A DNA stretch of 64,000 nt from Algoriphagus aquimarinus (GTDB lineage Bacteria; Bacteroidota; Bacteroidia; Cytophagales; Cyclobacteriaceae): the NCBI RefSeq assembly GCF_900112005.1, contig NZ_FOKK01000015.1:1-64000 (forward strand). Reading direction: 5' to 3'. The notes under the pieces are model-generated. The model saw only the letters and a program-made list of their open reading frames with translations, was not told where the DNA came from and ran no database searches. Made by a program: the position numbers and the translations under genes. Each line of letters opens with the position of its first letter. Position 1 is the first letter of the stretch. Shown in pieces: positions 7,272-17,062 of this stretch.

Positions 7272-10211
7272 TCAATCCAGCAATGCTGCAATATCATCCT
7301 GTCCAAGACTCTTCATAAAGCTTTCTTCGGTATTAATCAGCTCTCCAGCGAGTGCTAGCTTGCGGTCCTGAAGCGCCATGATTTTCTCCTCCACAGATCC
7401 ACGCGTGATAAATTTATAGATAATGACCTTATTTTCTTGACCGATTCTATGTGCCCTATCAATTGCCTGAGCCTCCACAGCAGGATTCCACCATGGATCA
7501 AGTAAAAACACATATTCAGCTTTGGTCAAATTCAAACCAACCCCACCTGCTTTTAGGGAAATCAAGAACACTTTGATGTCTTCGTTTTCCTGAAATTTCT
7601 CAACCTGAGCCTGACGGTCTTTAGTGCTTCCATCCAAGTACGCATACGGAATCCCCTCTTTCTCTAGGTATTCCTTCACAATACCTAAATGCCTCACAAA
7701 TTGACTAAAGACTAATACTTTATGACCTTCTGAAATAGTAGATTGAAGCATATATGTCACATCTTCCAGCTTACCTGATTCACCTTCATAATCATCTCTG
7801 ACTAATTTCGGATGATTGGCAATCTGACGAAGCTGGGTTAGACCACGAAGCAATGTGAACTGCTGATTATTTCTACCTGTACTCTGGATGTCAGAAATAA
7901 TCTTCTCTCGGTAATAGTTCTTAACTTCTTCGTAAACCTCCTCTTGCTCAACCGTCATATCAGAATACTTCACGTTGGTGATTTTTTCTGGTAGGTCAGT
8001 TGCAACTTGAGATTTCAGTCTTCTAAGAATAAATGGCTTAATCATGGCATGGAGCTTAGCAGATTTATTTGCGTCACCTTGCTTTTCTATAGGCAGTAAA
8101 AACTGCTTCTTAAACGAATTCTGATTGCCCAATAATCCTGGATTGATGAAATTCATCTGAGACCAAAGATCCATCGTGCTATTTTCCACAGGCGTACCTG
8201 TCAAAATCAACTTTTGCTTGCTCTTAAGCTGATTAACAGCTGCCGCAATATTACTCCCTGGATTTTTGATTGCCTGGGATTCATCTAAAATGATATAGTT
8301 GAAGTAAAAGCCTTTCAGCACCTCTACATCCAATCGGGTAATTCCATAGGATGTCAATACCAAATCGTATTCACCAAATCTCCATGGATCTTTGATACGC
8401 TGAGTACCCGAATAAACCAGAATCTTCAATTCAGGAGTAAACTTCCTCGCTTCAAGCTCCCAGTTATAAATCAGAGAAGTAGGCATCACCAGAAGTGAAG
8501 TTAAACCTGGATTTTCCTCCATCTCATGTGCTAGCAGAGCAAGAGTTTGAACAGTTTTACCCAAACCCATATCATCGGCCAAACATCCACCGAACTTAAA
8601 CTCATTCAAAAATCTAAGCCAATTATATCCCGCATGCTGATAAGGACGTAATGTTCCCTCAAAACCAGTTGGCAGGGTATACTCTTCAATAGATTCAAAA
8701 TCTCTAAGTCGCTCCAACTTCCTACTCAATGTAACCTGAACAAGATTACCTATCTCCATTTCTCTGGCTAGCGCCAAATGATGCTTGCGCAATACCATGG
8801 AATTCTCATCCCCACGATCTTCCATGAAGTTGAAAAGTTCAGAGTAATTCACAAACCAAGAGGCAGGAATCACAGCGATTTCGCCGTTTGGCAATTCAAA
8901 TTCGGCCTTACCTTGAAGCAAAAGCTTTCTTAGCTTCGCAAAAGGCACTAGGTAAATCCCAAATTTGATTAGTGCTTTGACATCAAACCAATCAATATTT
9001 TCATTGACTTCTATAGAAATCTGGGCTTTACCTATATTATACACCTTGCCCTTAGCATTAGGCTTTTGGACGATCTTAATTTTCTCAGTTTCAAGAAATT
9101 CTTCATTTTCACCAATCCACTCAAAGGCTTCAGTCTTTGGCAAAGCATCTTTACCTATTTTGAACTCAAGTCCCTTGTCGCGTAATAGTTTTAGATAGGC
9201 TTTTTCTTTCTGAGTGCTACGAATCGTTTTATAGAACGTGTAGCTATCGTTTCCTTCTTCCAGCCTGACAGAAGCTCCATGTTTTTCAGAACTTGGTGTC
9301 TGCACCGGAAAATCAATATTGCCGTACTTGAACCGAAGCTCGAAAGCAATTTTATCCTCTTCTAACTTTTCTCCATCTTCTCCAAAGAGATTCTTCCCTG
9401 ATCCTCCAGGCAAATCACTGATGTTGATAAACACCTCTGGTGTGCCACGCTCTATATTAATATCGAAACCGACTGACTCCACATCAAACTGTGAAATCAA
9501 ATTGGCCATAAAACCGCGATAGTAATTCGGCTCAATTCGTTTGTCAATGACAATAAACTTCTTGTTTAAAAAAGCTTTCAGCTTTTTCCCATCAATTCCT
9601 TTCTCGAAATGGAACAACTGCCCTTCAACAACTAGCCATCCTGGCTCATTACTAATGAAATAGCCATTCTTGTATTGCCAATCGAGTTTTTCCCCTTTGA
9701 ATTTAATCGTTGGCCAATAATGGGTGTTTTCTTCATTTTTATGAAAATGGAATAGAACACTTGCACGCTCTGCATTTACAGTTATTTCTTTCCAGACTGG
9801 ATTACCATCACTTCCCATTTCAAATAGCCTTTTACCGATAAGTAAAGGCATTATTTTGGATCGCTTCTTCTCAATCACTTCTTCAATGGCATCCTGCGTC
9901 TTTTTATCTTCCGTTTTAGGATCAAAGATTTTCTCGAGGTATTGCTTCGGGCGAATATTTCCTCTTTTAATAAAAGGCTTTACCACCACTTCTGGGCTCA
10001 TTGAATCCATGATCTTTATCAAATCATAATCTGCCTTATTCAATCCTGCGTCAAATTCGCTAGCATTAGCAGAACTAATATTTTGATAAGCCAAAGAGAG
10101 CCTTCCTTGAGGATCAATTTGTACCACAAAAGATTCTATCAGGAGACCAAGGGACTCGTGGCTGTAAATAGAATAAACTATCTGAAAAGGTTTATCAGAA
10201 TCAACTATCAT
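7272..10211 (-). CDS. SNF2/Rad54-family DEAD-box-like helicase
   Basis: Large SWI2/SNF2 ATPase, 979 residues from ATG 10211. Only the C-terminal half has recognisable motor domains: Walker A DDMGLGKT, motif II DESQ, LTGTPVENS, then the second RecA domain ending in QAIDRAHRIGQ. The N-terminal ~500 residues are a family-specific region of unknown role. The frame extends 40 codons upstream to 10331, but the family typically begins near the motif PFQIVYSIY, so the ATG just before it (10211) is chosen. In bacteria these proteins translocate on DNA and may remodel polymerase or repair complexes; the client here is unknown. Confidence 0.9.
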   Translation of the reverse strand: MIVDSDKPFQIVYSIYSHESLGLLIESFVVQIDPQGRLSLAYQNISSANASEFDAGLNKADYDLIKIMDSMSPEVVVKPFIKRGNIRPKQYLEKIFDPKTEDKKTQDAIEEVIEKKRSKIMPLLIGKRLFEMGSDGNPVWKEITVNAERASVLFHFHKNEENTHYWPTIKFKGEKLDWQYKNGYFISNEPGWLVVEGQLFHFEKGIDGKKLKAFLNKKFIVIDKRIEPNYYRGFMANLISQFDVESVGFDINIERGTPEVFINISDLPGGSGKNLFGEDGEKLEEDKIAFELRFKYGNIDFPVQTPSSEKHGASVRLEEGNDSYTFYKTIRSTQKEKAYLKLLRDKGLEFKIGKDALPKTEAFEWIGENEEFLETEKIKIVQKPNAKGKVYNIGKAQISIEVNENIDWFDVKALIKFGIYLVPFAKLRKLLLQGKAEFELPNGEIAVIPASWFVNYSELFNFMEDRGDENSMVLRKHHLALAREMEIGNLVQVTLSRKLERLRDFESIEEYTLPTGFEGTLRPYQHAGYNWLRFLNEFKFGGCLADDMGLGKTVQTLALLAHEMEENPGLTSLLVMPTSLIYNWELEARKFTPELKILVYSGTQRIKDPWRFGEYDLVLTSYGITRLDVEVLKGFYFNYIILDESQAIKNPGSNIAAAVNQLKSKQKLILTGTPVENSTMDLWSQMNFINPGLLGNQNSFKKQFLLPIEKQGDANKSAKLHAMIKPFILRRLKSQVATDLPEKITNVKYSDMTVEQEEVYEEVKNYYREKIISDIQSTGRNNQQFTLLRGLTQLRQIANHPKLVRDDYEGESGKLEDVTYMLQSTISEGHKVLVFSQFVRHLGIVKEYLEKEGIPYAYLDGSTKDRQAQVEKFQENEDIKVFLISLKAGGVGLNLTKAEYVFLLDPWWNPAVEAQAIDRAHRIGQENKVIIYKFITRGSVEEKIMALQDRKLALAGELINTEESFMKSLGQDDIAALLD

Positions 10212-10367
10212 ATAATTATCGGAATGACAAAACTTCCACAAGTCTGGGATCAAGCAAAAGGAAGTAAAGCCGGGGTTAAGTATCCCAAAAAAGGGAAAAG
10301 CAAGTTGCAAATTACAAAAAATACTGCTCAAATTCAGGATTTAAGCCAATTATCTCCCATAAAACAG

Positions 10368-10410
10368 CAAAAGTCTTCAAGATTAGATAATCTAATCTTG
10401 AAGACTTTTG
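10368..10410 (-). terminator. long perfect hairpin, terminator of ileS-lspA
   Basis: A 20-bp perfect stem with a 3-nt loop (arms 10368-10387 and 10391-10410), starting 20 nt after the lspA stop. On the minus strand it ends in a short T-run. The stem is unusually long and perfect for an intrinsic terminator. Confidence 0.8.
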
Positions 10411-10429
10411 GTGAAAATAACGTAAAAAC

Positions 10430-11062
10430 CTACTCGGAAAGCTGATCTACTTCCTCTCTTACTGATTGGGTAGAATCGGCTGGTTTTTCAGGAAAAAATC
10501 TACTCTGAAACACCAAGATCATAGCAACGCCAATAAATATAGCTGCATCAGCCACATTGAAAATCGGCCAAAGTGCAGTATAACTACCTCCCCACACCGG
10601 AAGCCATTCGGGCAGATATCCTTCCCAAATATCAAAGTAGAACATATCGACTACCTGTCCATGAAACCAAGGAGTAGAAGCATTATACGGAGCATTATTT
10701 AGCCAAACACCATAGAAAACAGAATCAACTAAATTACCTATTGCCCCACCCAAAATCATAGCAATACATACTATATATAAGGCCGGCTGTTTTTTATCGA
10801 TGATGTAGTATAGATAATACCCAATTCCCACCATCGCTACCAAACGGAATGAAGTTAGTAGCAGTTTACCATAGTCAGAGCCCAGCTCCATCCCAAATGC
10901 CATTCCTGGATTCGTAGTATAGTGCAGTTTAAACCAGTCTCCGAAAATTGGGATCTGCCCAGGTGAGCCAAAATCCATCTCGAAATGAACTAGCATTTTA
11001 ACCGCTTGATCTATAAGGATCACCAATAGTGCGATGCCAAAGTATTTCAGGTATTTATTCAT
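10430..11062 (-). CDS. lspA: lipoprotein signal peptidase (signal peptidase II)
   Basis: Inner-membrane aspartyl protease that cuts the signal peptide of prolipoproteins after lipidation. 210 residues, longer than the ~160 of E. coli because of an insert between the two catalytic motifs, as is usual in Bacteroidota. Catalytic aspartates lie in GAIGNLVDS and in FNVADAAIFIG. Four membrane segments are evident. ATG 11062 is 16 nt after the ileS stop, so the two are almost certainly one operon. The many lipobox proteins in this window are its expected clients. Confidence 0.96.
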   Translation of the reverse strand: MNKYLKYFGIALLVILIDQAVKMLVHFEMDFGSPGQIPIFGDWFKLHYTTNPGMAFGMELGSDYGKLLLTSFRLVAMVGIGYYLYYIIDKKQPALYIVCIAMILGGAIGNLVDSVFYGVWLNNAPYNASTPWFHGQVVDMFYFDIWEGYLPEWLPVWGGSYTALWPIFNVADAAIFIGVAMILVFQSRFFPEKPADSTQSVREEVDQLSE

Positions 11063-11078
11063 TATATACGATTAGCTA

Positions 11079-14000
11079 TTAGGCTTTTTCCACCAAAACA
11101 GCGAGTTCAAAATCATCCATATCAAGTACTGTAGCACCATCCAACTCAGCAGATAGCTCTAGTTTCAACGCCTGTACTTCTGTTTGGATATATTCCCCAA
11201 AAGACTTTACCGCATTTTTCACTAATTCATTGTCATCTGCTAGGGTCACGTTGATCTTGTCTTGTACTTCCAGACCCATATCCTTACGAAGGTTCTGTAT
11301 ACGGTTCACCAAATCTCTCGCGATTCCTTCCTGCTTCAATTCATCAGAAAGTGTCACATCAAGCGCGACAGTTACTCCCTGATCAGAAGCTACAGACCAG
11401 CCTGGAATATCCTCAGACGAAATCAACACTTCTTCCAAAAGCAATTCTAGACTTTCGCCGTCCACATCAACCGAGATCTTACCTTCCCGCTCTATTTCAG
11501 CGATTTCGGCTTGTTCCCACTTGTTGATTGCAGCAACTACAAAGCGCATTTTTGGACCCAATTTCTTTCCTAAAACAGGAAGATTTGGTTTCACACTTTT
11601 CACCAAGATACCTGACGCATCATCGATGAACTCAATGTCTTTGATATTCACTTCAGATTTGATCAGTTCTTCCAAATGCAAAATCTGAGCTTTAGTTCTC
11701 TCCTTTAAAATCGGAATCAATATTCTTTGAAGCGGCTGACGCACTTTCATCTTCTCTTTCTTTCTCAGCGAGTGTACCAAAGAAGAAATCGTCTGAGACA
11801 ACTCCATGCTTTCTTCCAGATCTTTATTGATCAACCCAGAATCAGCAGAAACCCAATCCGTCAAATGCACTGAAGCTTTGGAATCAGATCCCGACTCCGT
11901 CAAATTCTGATACAACCAATCTGCGTAGAAAGGCGCAAATGATGACATCAGCTGCGTAAGTGTCAACAAGGATTCATACAAAGTCTCGTAAGCTGCCTGC
12001 TTATCTGAATTCATATCACCTCTCCAGAATCTCTTTCTAGCAAGTCTCACGTACCAATTAGAAAGCTGATCGACCGTGTAATTCATGATCGCACGAGTAG
12101 CTCGCGTCGCATCGTAATTATTCATCGATTCCTCGACCTCCGCGATCAATGATTGAAGCTTAGACACGATCCACTGATCGAGCTCAGCTCTTTCTCCTAC
12201 TGGTATCGCTTTGGATTTGTCATAGACAAAAGCATCCAAATTCGCATACAGCGCGAAGAAATTATAGGTATTCTGAAGTGTGCCAAAGAAGCGTCGTTGC
12301 ACCTCAGTCACACCATCCAGATTGAATTTCAAGTTATCCCAAGGATTGGAGTTGCTTAGCAAGTACCAACGCACTGCATCTGGGCCGTATTCCTTAAGCG
12401 TTTTAAAAGGATCGACAGCGTTGCCCAATCGCTTGGACATTTTGTTACCGTTTTTATCCAGTACAAGTCCATTTGCAATCACGTTTTTGAAAGCCACGCT
12501 ATCAAAAAGCATCACTGAAATGGCATGTAGTGTAAAGAACCAACCACGTGTCTGATCCACTCCTTCAGCGATATAATCCGCTGGATAGTTAGCTTTGAAA
12601 ATATCCTCGTTTTCGAAAGGATAGTGCCACTGCGCATACGGCATGGCTCCAGAGTCAAACCAAACATCGATCAAATCAGCCTCACGGACCATTTTCTCAC
12701 CCTTGGCAGAAACCAAAATCACATCATCCACAAATGGACGGTGAAGATCCAACTCGCGGCCTTCGTATGGAGATTTTTCCATGAAGCCCTTGGCAATGGA
12801 TTCTTCAATCGCAGTTTCCAATTCAGCGATAGATCCGATGCAACGCTCTTCCGTTCCATCTTCTGTTCTCCAGATCGGAAGCGGCGTGCCCCAGAATCTA
12901 GATCTGCTCAAGTTCCAATCAACCAAGTTTTCCAGCCAGTTGCCAAAACGACCCGTTCCGGTAGCCTCAGGCTTCCAGTTGATCGTCTTATTTAGCTCTA
13001 CTAATCTGTCTTTGTAAGCCGTGGTTTTGATAAACCAGCTGTCCATAGGATAGTAAAGCACAGGCTTATCAGTTCTCCAACAGTGTGGATAACTGTGCTC
13101 ATATTTCTCAACCTTGAAGGCCTTATTTTCATTTTTCAGAATGATAGAAATGATCACATCGGTGCTTTTGAAGTCTGCTGCGCTCTCATCATCCTCTGTG
13201 TAGTTTTTCACATAGAAATCATCCACACCATATTCTTTATGGGCAGTGATCGCATGTTCAGCTACTTTATCCACAAGGTACTCACCCACCATCGTGATGA
13301 ATTTTCCGCGTTTATCCACAATCGGAATATCTTTTCCTTGCTCATCTTTCACGAAGACGCCAGGCACATTATTCTGCGCCAATGTTCTAAAGTCATCCGC
13401 ACCGAAAGCTTTCGCAAGGTGAACGATACCAGTACCATCTTCCGTAGTCACATAGTCACCAGAAACAACAGTGAAAGCTGGATGCGCAAGTGCCAAACCT
13501 GCTATCGGGAACAGTTGCTCATACTCCCAACCTAGCATGTCCTTTCCTTTAAACTCCTCGATTACTTCGAAAGGAATCAGCTTGTCACCACCTTTATAAT
13601 CTTCCAATTTCAGCTCGGCTGCTTTTGGATTTAGGTATGTATTCATTCTAGCTTTCGCCAAAATCACCGTGCAGGCATCGAATGTATAAGGATTGAAAGT
13701 CTTCACTTTCACGTAGTCCAAATTCTCACCAATCGCCAAAGCCGAGTTGGCTGGCAAAGTCCAAGGCGTAGTCGTCCAAGCTATGATATAGGTATTTTCC
13801 TCACCTTTCAGTTTGAACTGAGCAGTGATGGAAGTGTCTTTTACATCCTTGTATGTACCAGGCTGATTCAGTTCGTGCGAACTCAAACCTGTACCAGCAG
13901 CTGGCGAATATGGTTGAATTGTATAGCCTTTGTAGATCAGATCTTTCTCGTAAAGCTTCTTCAGCAAACTCCAAACTGATTCGATGTAGTTCGGCTCAAA

Positions 14001-14453
14001 CGTGATATACGGATCATCCAAATCCACCCAGTAACCAATTTTCTCAGTCAGGTCATCCCATTCATTTTTGAATCGCATGACCGTCTCACGGCACTTTTGG
14101 TTGTATTCTTCTACGGAGATTTTCTTTCCAATATCCTCTTTGGTGATACCCAATTCCTTCTCCACCTGCAATTCTACAGGCAAGCCATGCGTATCCCAAC
14201 CGCCTTTTCGCTTTACTTGAAAACCTTGAAGTGTCTTGTAACGGCAGAAAATATCTTTCAAGGTACGCGCCATCACGTGGTGAATACCCGGAGTACCATT
14301 TGCCGAAGGCGGACCCTCAAAAAATGTAAATGTCTCCGCACCGTCACGGTTGGTTACTGATTGCTCGAAAATCTGGTTTTCTTTCCAGTACTTCAATACG
14401 GACTCCCCGATTTCGGGATAATCCACTTGTTTAAATTCCTGATATGTCTTCAC
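11079..14453 (-). CDS. ileS: isoleucyl-tRNA synthetase
   Basis: Charges tRNA-Ile. Class I signatures: the HIGH-like segment PPSANGTPGIHH and the KMSKS motif KMSKRLGN; WTTTPWTLP marks the editing domain. The long C-terminal part, without an evident zinc-ribbon end, fits the eukaryote-like (type 2) form. Start choice: the open frame reaches TTG 14474 but has no ATG. GTG 14453 is preceded by AAAGGA about 5 nt upstream and gives the family's usual short N-terminus (KTYQEFKQVDYPEI), so GTG is preferred; length is then 1124. A -7 element lies about 130 nt upstream. Confidence 0.96.
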   Translation of the reverse strand: MKTYQEFKQVDYPEIGESVLKYWKENQIFEQSVTNRDGAETFTFFEGPPSANGTPGIHHVMARTLKDIFCRYKTLQGFQVKRKGGWDTHGLPVELQVEKELGITKEDIGKKISVEEYNQKCRETVMRFKNEWDDLTEKIGYWVDLDDPYITFEPNYIESVWSLLKKLYEKDLIYKGYTIQPYSPAAGTGLSSHELNQPGTYKDVKDTSITAQFKLKGEENTYIIAWTTTPWTLPANSALAIGENLDYVKVKTFNPYTFDACTVILAKARMNTYLNPKAAELKLEDYKGGDKLIPFEVIEEFKGKDMLGWEYEQLFPIAGLALAHPAFTVVSGDYVTTEDGTGIVHLAKAFGADDFRTLAQNNVPGVFVKDEQGKDIPIVDKRGKFITMVGEYLVDKVAEHAITAHKEYGVDDFYVKNYTEDDESAADFKSTDVIISIILKNENKAFKVEKYEHSYPHCWRTDKPVLYYPMDSWFIKTTAYKDRLVELNKTINWKPEATGTGRFGNWLENLVDWNLSRSRFWGTPLPIWRTEDGTEERCIGSIAELETAIEESIAKGFMEKSPYEGRELDLHRPFVDDVILVSAKGEKMVREADLIDVWFDSGAMPYAQWHYPFENEDIFKANYPADYIAEGVDQTRGWFFTLHAISVMLFDSVAFKNVIANGLVLDKNGNKMSKRLGNAVDPFKTLKEYGPDAVRWYLLSNSNPWDNLKFNLDGVTEVQRRFFGTLQNTYNFFALYANLDAFVYDKSKAIPVGERAELDQWIVSKLQSLIAEVEESMNNYDATRATRAIMNYTVDQLSNWYVRLARKRFWRGDMNSDKQAAYETLYESLLTLTQLMSSFAPFYADWLYQNLTESGSDSKASVHLTDWVSADSGLINKDLEESMELSQTISSLVHSLRKKEKMKVRQPLQRILIPILKERTKAQILHLEELIKSEVNIKDIEFIDDASGILVKSVKPNLPVLGKKLGPKMRFVVAAINKWEQAEIAEIEREGKISVDVDGESLELLLEEVLISSEDIPGWSVASDQGVTVALDVTLSDELKQEGIARDLVNRIQNLRKDMGLEVQDKINVTLADDNELVKNAVKSFGEYIQTEVQALKLELSAELDGATVLDMDDFELAVLVEKA

Positions 14454-14582
14454 TGTATCCTTTCTTAAGGGCAAGTAGGTAATAATTCATTCCAATTAGC
14501 CAGCCCCTATCCACAATGGATAAAGATTTATTTTGGCTGTTTTTATATACTTTTCAAGGGACTATACCCTCAAAAGCAGGCA

Positions 14583-14590
14583 CAAAGATA
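14583..14590 (-). promoter_or_regulatory. putative -7 element for ileS
   Basis: Minus-strand TATCTTTG matches the Bacteroidota TAnnTTTG -7 consensus, about 130 nt upstream of the ileS start. No well-spaced -33 TTG was found, so this is tentative. Confidence 0.35.
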
Positions 14591-14698
14591 GGAGAATTCC
14601 CCCTTTTTGGGAGGGTCAATTGGAAAAAATGGCAATACGTATTAGAAGGTAATCCAGCTTTAATATTTCAATCTTCAAATTTTGCAATCTTTCAATGC

Positions 14699-15805
14699 CT
14701 AAAGCACCAGCTTATAACTCACACTTCTTCCTCCACCCTGCGGTAAAAAGACCCCTAACTCTGCCAAGGCCTGCAAATCACGAGTTGCAGTGGCTTTGGA
14801 AGCTTTCGTGATCGCAATAAATTTCTTAGCGGTCATTCCTCCTTCAAAACCCGCTGGCCCTTCGGCAAGCATTCGATTGATGACTTTCACTTGGCGGTCA
14901 TTGAGTTCACTTTTATAGCGATCAAAGAGTTTGACTTTTTGAAGTGTGAAGTTGATTAATCGCTCTGCGCTCAGCTGAGAATGATAAACTGTGTCCGAAA
15001 AGTAATCGAGCCAATCCGTAATTTCGTTAGCGCTTTGACCACTTTTCAGCGCATCGTAATACTCCTTTTTCTTAGCCTCTATCGTACTGGAAAGACTAAT
15101 CAATGTGGCCTGCCCCAATCCTTGATGCAATGCCTTTTCTGCCAAAGCCCGACCAATACGGCCATTTCCATCTTCGAAAGGGTGAACCGACTCAAAATAC
15201 AAATGCGTGATCGCAGACCGGATCAGCGGATTGTTTATCGTCGCTGTTTTCCCTGGAGCAGTTTCGTTAAACCAAGAAATAAAGGCGTCCATTTCAGCTG
15301 GAATCTGGGTAGAAGGAGGTGCTTCGAAATGCACGGTTTCCTTCCCCATTGCTCCTGAAACTACTTGCATTGGAGCAGAATCTGAACGCCACCGTCCTGC
15401 TCGAACGTATCGATTTCCTTCCATTAGCAATTCATGCCACTCGAAAAGTGCTTCTTCTGTCAATTCCTGCGCATAATCTGCTCGCACCTTGATCATCAAT
15501 TTTGCGATGCCCTTAGCTCGCTGATCTTTGACTAATAAAGGCTGCTCCTCGTGAATGCCCAGGTTCTTTTTGATAGAAGACATCACGTCTGGTCGACTGA
15601 GAAATTCACCTTCGATCTCGGAAGTTTTGATTGCTTCCACTACCATCATTTCCAGTAGCAGTTCGGTCTGATTCCCCTCCGACAAACCAGTAAGCACGCC
15701 AGACATTTGTCCGGATTTCATGAGAAAATCAAGCAGTATTTTCCCAGACTTACCTTCTTTGTAGGTGAATTTTGGCCAATCCGACTGTTCCCAATTATAG
15801 CTCAT
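14699..15805 (-). CDS. Fic-domain AMP-transferase-type protein with winged-helix C-terminus
   Basis: Fic enzymes usually transfer AMP from ATP to a hydroxyl of a target protein. From ATG 15805 it is 368 residues. Complete active-site motif HPFEDGNGRIGR with His near residue 208. An N-terminal inhibitory helix motif (S/T)xxxE(G/N) is present as TSEIEG near residues 61-66, so this is a class II, self-inhibited Fic protein. The N-terminus (YNW...W..F.Y) matches the DUF4172-type cap of these proteins. The last ~60 residues look like a winged helix (TAKKFIAITKASKATATRDLQAL). A TTG at 15820 is also in frame. Two palindromes overlap and precede the start, suggesting autoregulation. Targets unknown. 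Confidence 0.92.
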   Translation of the reverse strand: MSYNWEQSDWPKFTYKEGKSGKILLDFLMKSGQMSGVLTGLSEGNQTELLLEMMVVEAIKTSEIEGEFLSRPDVMSSIKKNLGIHEEQPLLVKDQRAKGIAKLMIKVRADYAQELTEEALFEWHELLMEGNRYVRAGRWRSDSAPMQVVSGAMGKETVHFEAPPSTQIPAEMDAFISWFNETAPGKTATINNPLIRSAITHLYFESVHPFEDGNGRIGRALAEKALHQGLGQATLISLSSTIEAKKKEYYDALKSGQSANEITDWLDYFSDTVYHSQLSAERLINFTLQKVKLFDRYKSELNDRQVKVINRMLAEGPAGFEGGMTAKKFIAITKASKATATRDLQALAELGVFLPQGGGRSVSYKLVL

Positions 15806-15877
15806 GAGCCGAATATACAACTTATTCGGCTCATAATATCAAGTATTTTGAGCCGAATAAGAAGACTATTAGGCTCA
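15804..15877. promoter_or_regulatory. two tandem palindromic operators at the fic start
   Basis: GAGCCGAATA - 7 nt - TATTCGGCTC lies at 15806-15832, and the same palindrome with one changed base (TATTAGGCTC) at 15850-15876. Both have 10-bp arms and a 7-nt spacer, and the copies are offset by 44 bp (about four helical turns). In the first copy the arms extend to 12 bp and overlap the fic ATG. Geometry is that of a dimeric DNA-binding protein's operator. The binder is inferred, not shown. Confidence 0.75.
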
Positions 15878-15974
15878 CGATTTAAAAAACTTCGAATTTC
15901 AGCACTTTTACTCCAGATGCACCAACATTTGAATCCCACTGCTTAAATTTCTAATTCATCCGATTTCTCTATGT

Positions 15975-15995
15975 ATGAAATCGAGCCTCTCTTAG
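15975..15995 (+). other. short leader ORF (M-K-S-S-L-S), possible degenerate copy of the leader family
   Basis: ATGAAATCGAGC at 15975-15986 is identical to the start of the leader ORF at 55497, but the frame stops after six codons. Downstream, AAAACAAAT just before the ATGAAA start of the GH43 gene also resembles the end of that leader. Too short to be certain. Confidence 0.3.
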
Positions 15996-16027
15996 GCAGA
16001 AACATCATGACTTTTGAAAACAAATCT

Positions 16028-17062
16028 ATGAAAAATAGCTACTCACTATTAGCGGGAAGTTTGGCTCTAGCTTTTGCCTGCTCCTCTCCAAAAACTACAG
16101 AAAAAACAGAAGCCCCTAAACTTTCTGGCAATCCTATTTTCGAAGGCTGGTATGCTGATCCAGAAGGAATTGTATTTGGAGACGAATACTGGGTTTACCC
16201 AACCTTCTCTGCTGGCTACACTGACCAATTGCACTTCGATGCCTTTTCCTCAAAAGATCTAGTCACTTGGGAAAAGCATGCAAATATCTTGGACACAGCT
16301 GCAATCAAGTGGGCTCGACAGGCGATGTGGGCACCTGCGGCAATCGAGAAAGACGGAAAATATTACTTATTCTTTTCTGCCAATGACATACAGCGCCCAA
16401 GTCGCGATGGCTGGGATCCAAACAATGACATCAATCATTTTGGTGGATTGGGAGTAGCGGTAGCTGATTCTCCCGGAGGACCATTCAAAGACCATATTGG
16501 CAAGCCTCTTCTTTCTGAATTCTATAATGATGCCCAGCCTATCGACCAGTTTGTTTTCAAAGACACGGACGGCACCTATTACATGCTGTATGGAGGTTGG
16601 AGTCACTGCAACATCGGAAAACTGAACGCTGATTTTACAGGATTTGAACCTTGGGAAGATGGTGAGCTTTTTCATGAAATAACTCCTGAAGGCTACGTAG
16701 AAGGTCCTTTTGTATTTATTAGAGAAGGAAAATATTATTTCCTTTGGTCGGAAGGCGGCTGGACAAATGACAGTTATAAAGTAGCCTATGCCATGTCCGA
16801 CAATATCAATGGCCCATGGGATAGAATCGGAACTATCCTAGAAAACGATACCACCGTGGCTACCGGAGCTGGTCACAATTCAGTCATCCAAAAACCCGGT
16901 AGCGACGACTGGTACATGGTATACCATCGTCGACCAATCCCTAATGAAGGTCGTGACCATCGGGTGACAGCAATTGATGTAATGGAATTTAACGAAGACG
17001 GTACAATCAAGCCTATAAAGATGACTTTTGAAGGAGTGGAAGCGAATGCTATCTCACAATAA
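16028..17062 (+). CDS. glycoside hydrolase family 43 lipoprotein
   Basis: Five-bladed beta-propeller hydrolase, typically acting on arabinose- or xylose-containing glycans. From ATG 16028 the protein is 344 residues with a lipoprotein signal peptide ending ALAFAC. Expected catalytic residues: the base Asp in WYADPE, the pKa-tuning Asp in QPIDQF and the acid Glu in VEGPF. The ATG at 16028 is preferred over 15971 or 16010 because it puts the signal peptide at the N-terminus. It stands alone, with no SusC/SusD pair nearby, so it is not in an obvious polysaccharide-utilisation locus. Substrate unknown. Confidence 0.9.
   Translation: MKNSYSLLAGSLALAFACSSPKTTEKTEAPKLSGNPIFEGWYADPEGIVFGDEYWVYPTFSAGYTDQLHFDAFSSKDLVTWEKHANILDTAAIKWARQAMWAPAAIEKDGKYYLFFSANDIQRPSRDGWDPNNDINHFGGLGVAVADSPGGPFKDHIGKPLLSEFYNDAQPIDQFVFKDTDGTYYMLYGGWSHCNIGKLNADFTGFEPWEDGELFHEITPEGYVEGPFVFIREGKYYFLWSEGGWTNDSYKVAYAMSDNINGPWDRIGTILENDTTVATGAGHNSVIQKPGSDDWYMVYHRRPIPNEGRDHRVTAIDVMEFNEDGTIKPIKMTFEGVEANAISQ

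Noticed and set aside
14600..14615. Second full CCCCCTTT/AAAGGGGG repeat
   Set aside because: Only the left half matches; kept as a partial match.
14454..14700. A T-box or other riboswitch before ileS
   Set aside because: No T-box sequence or Stem I-like fold was seen, and T-boxes are not expected in Bacteroidota.
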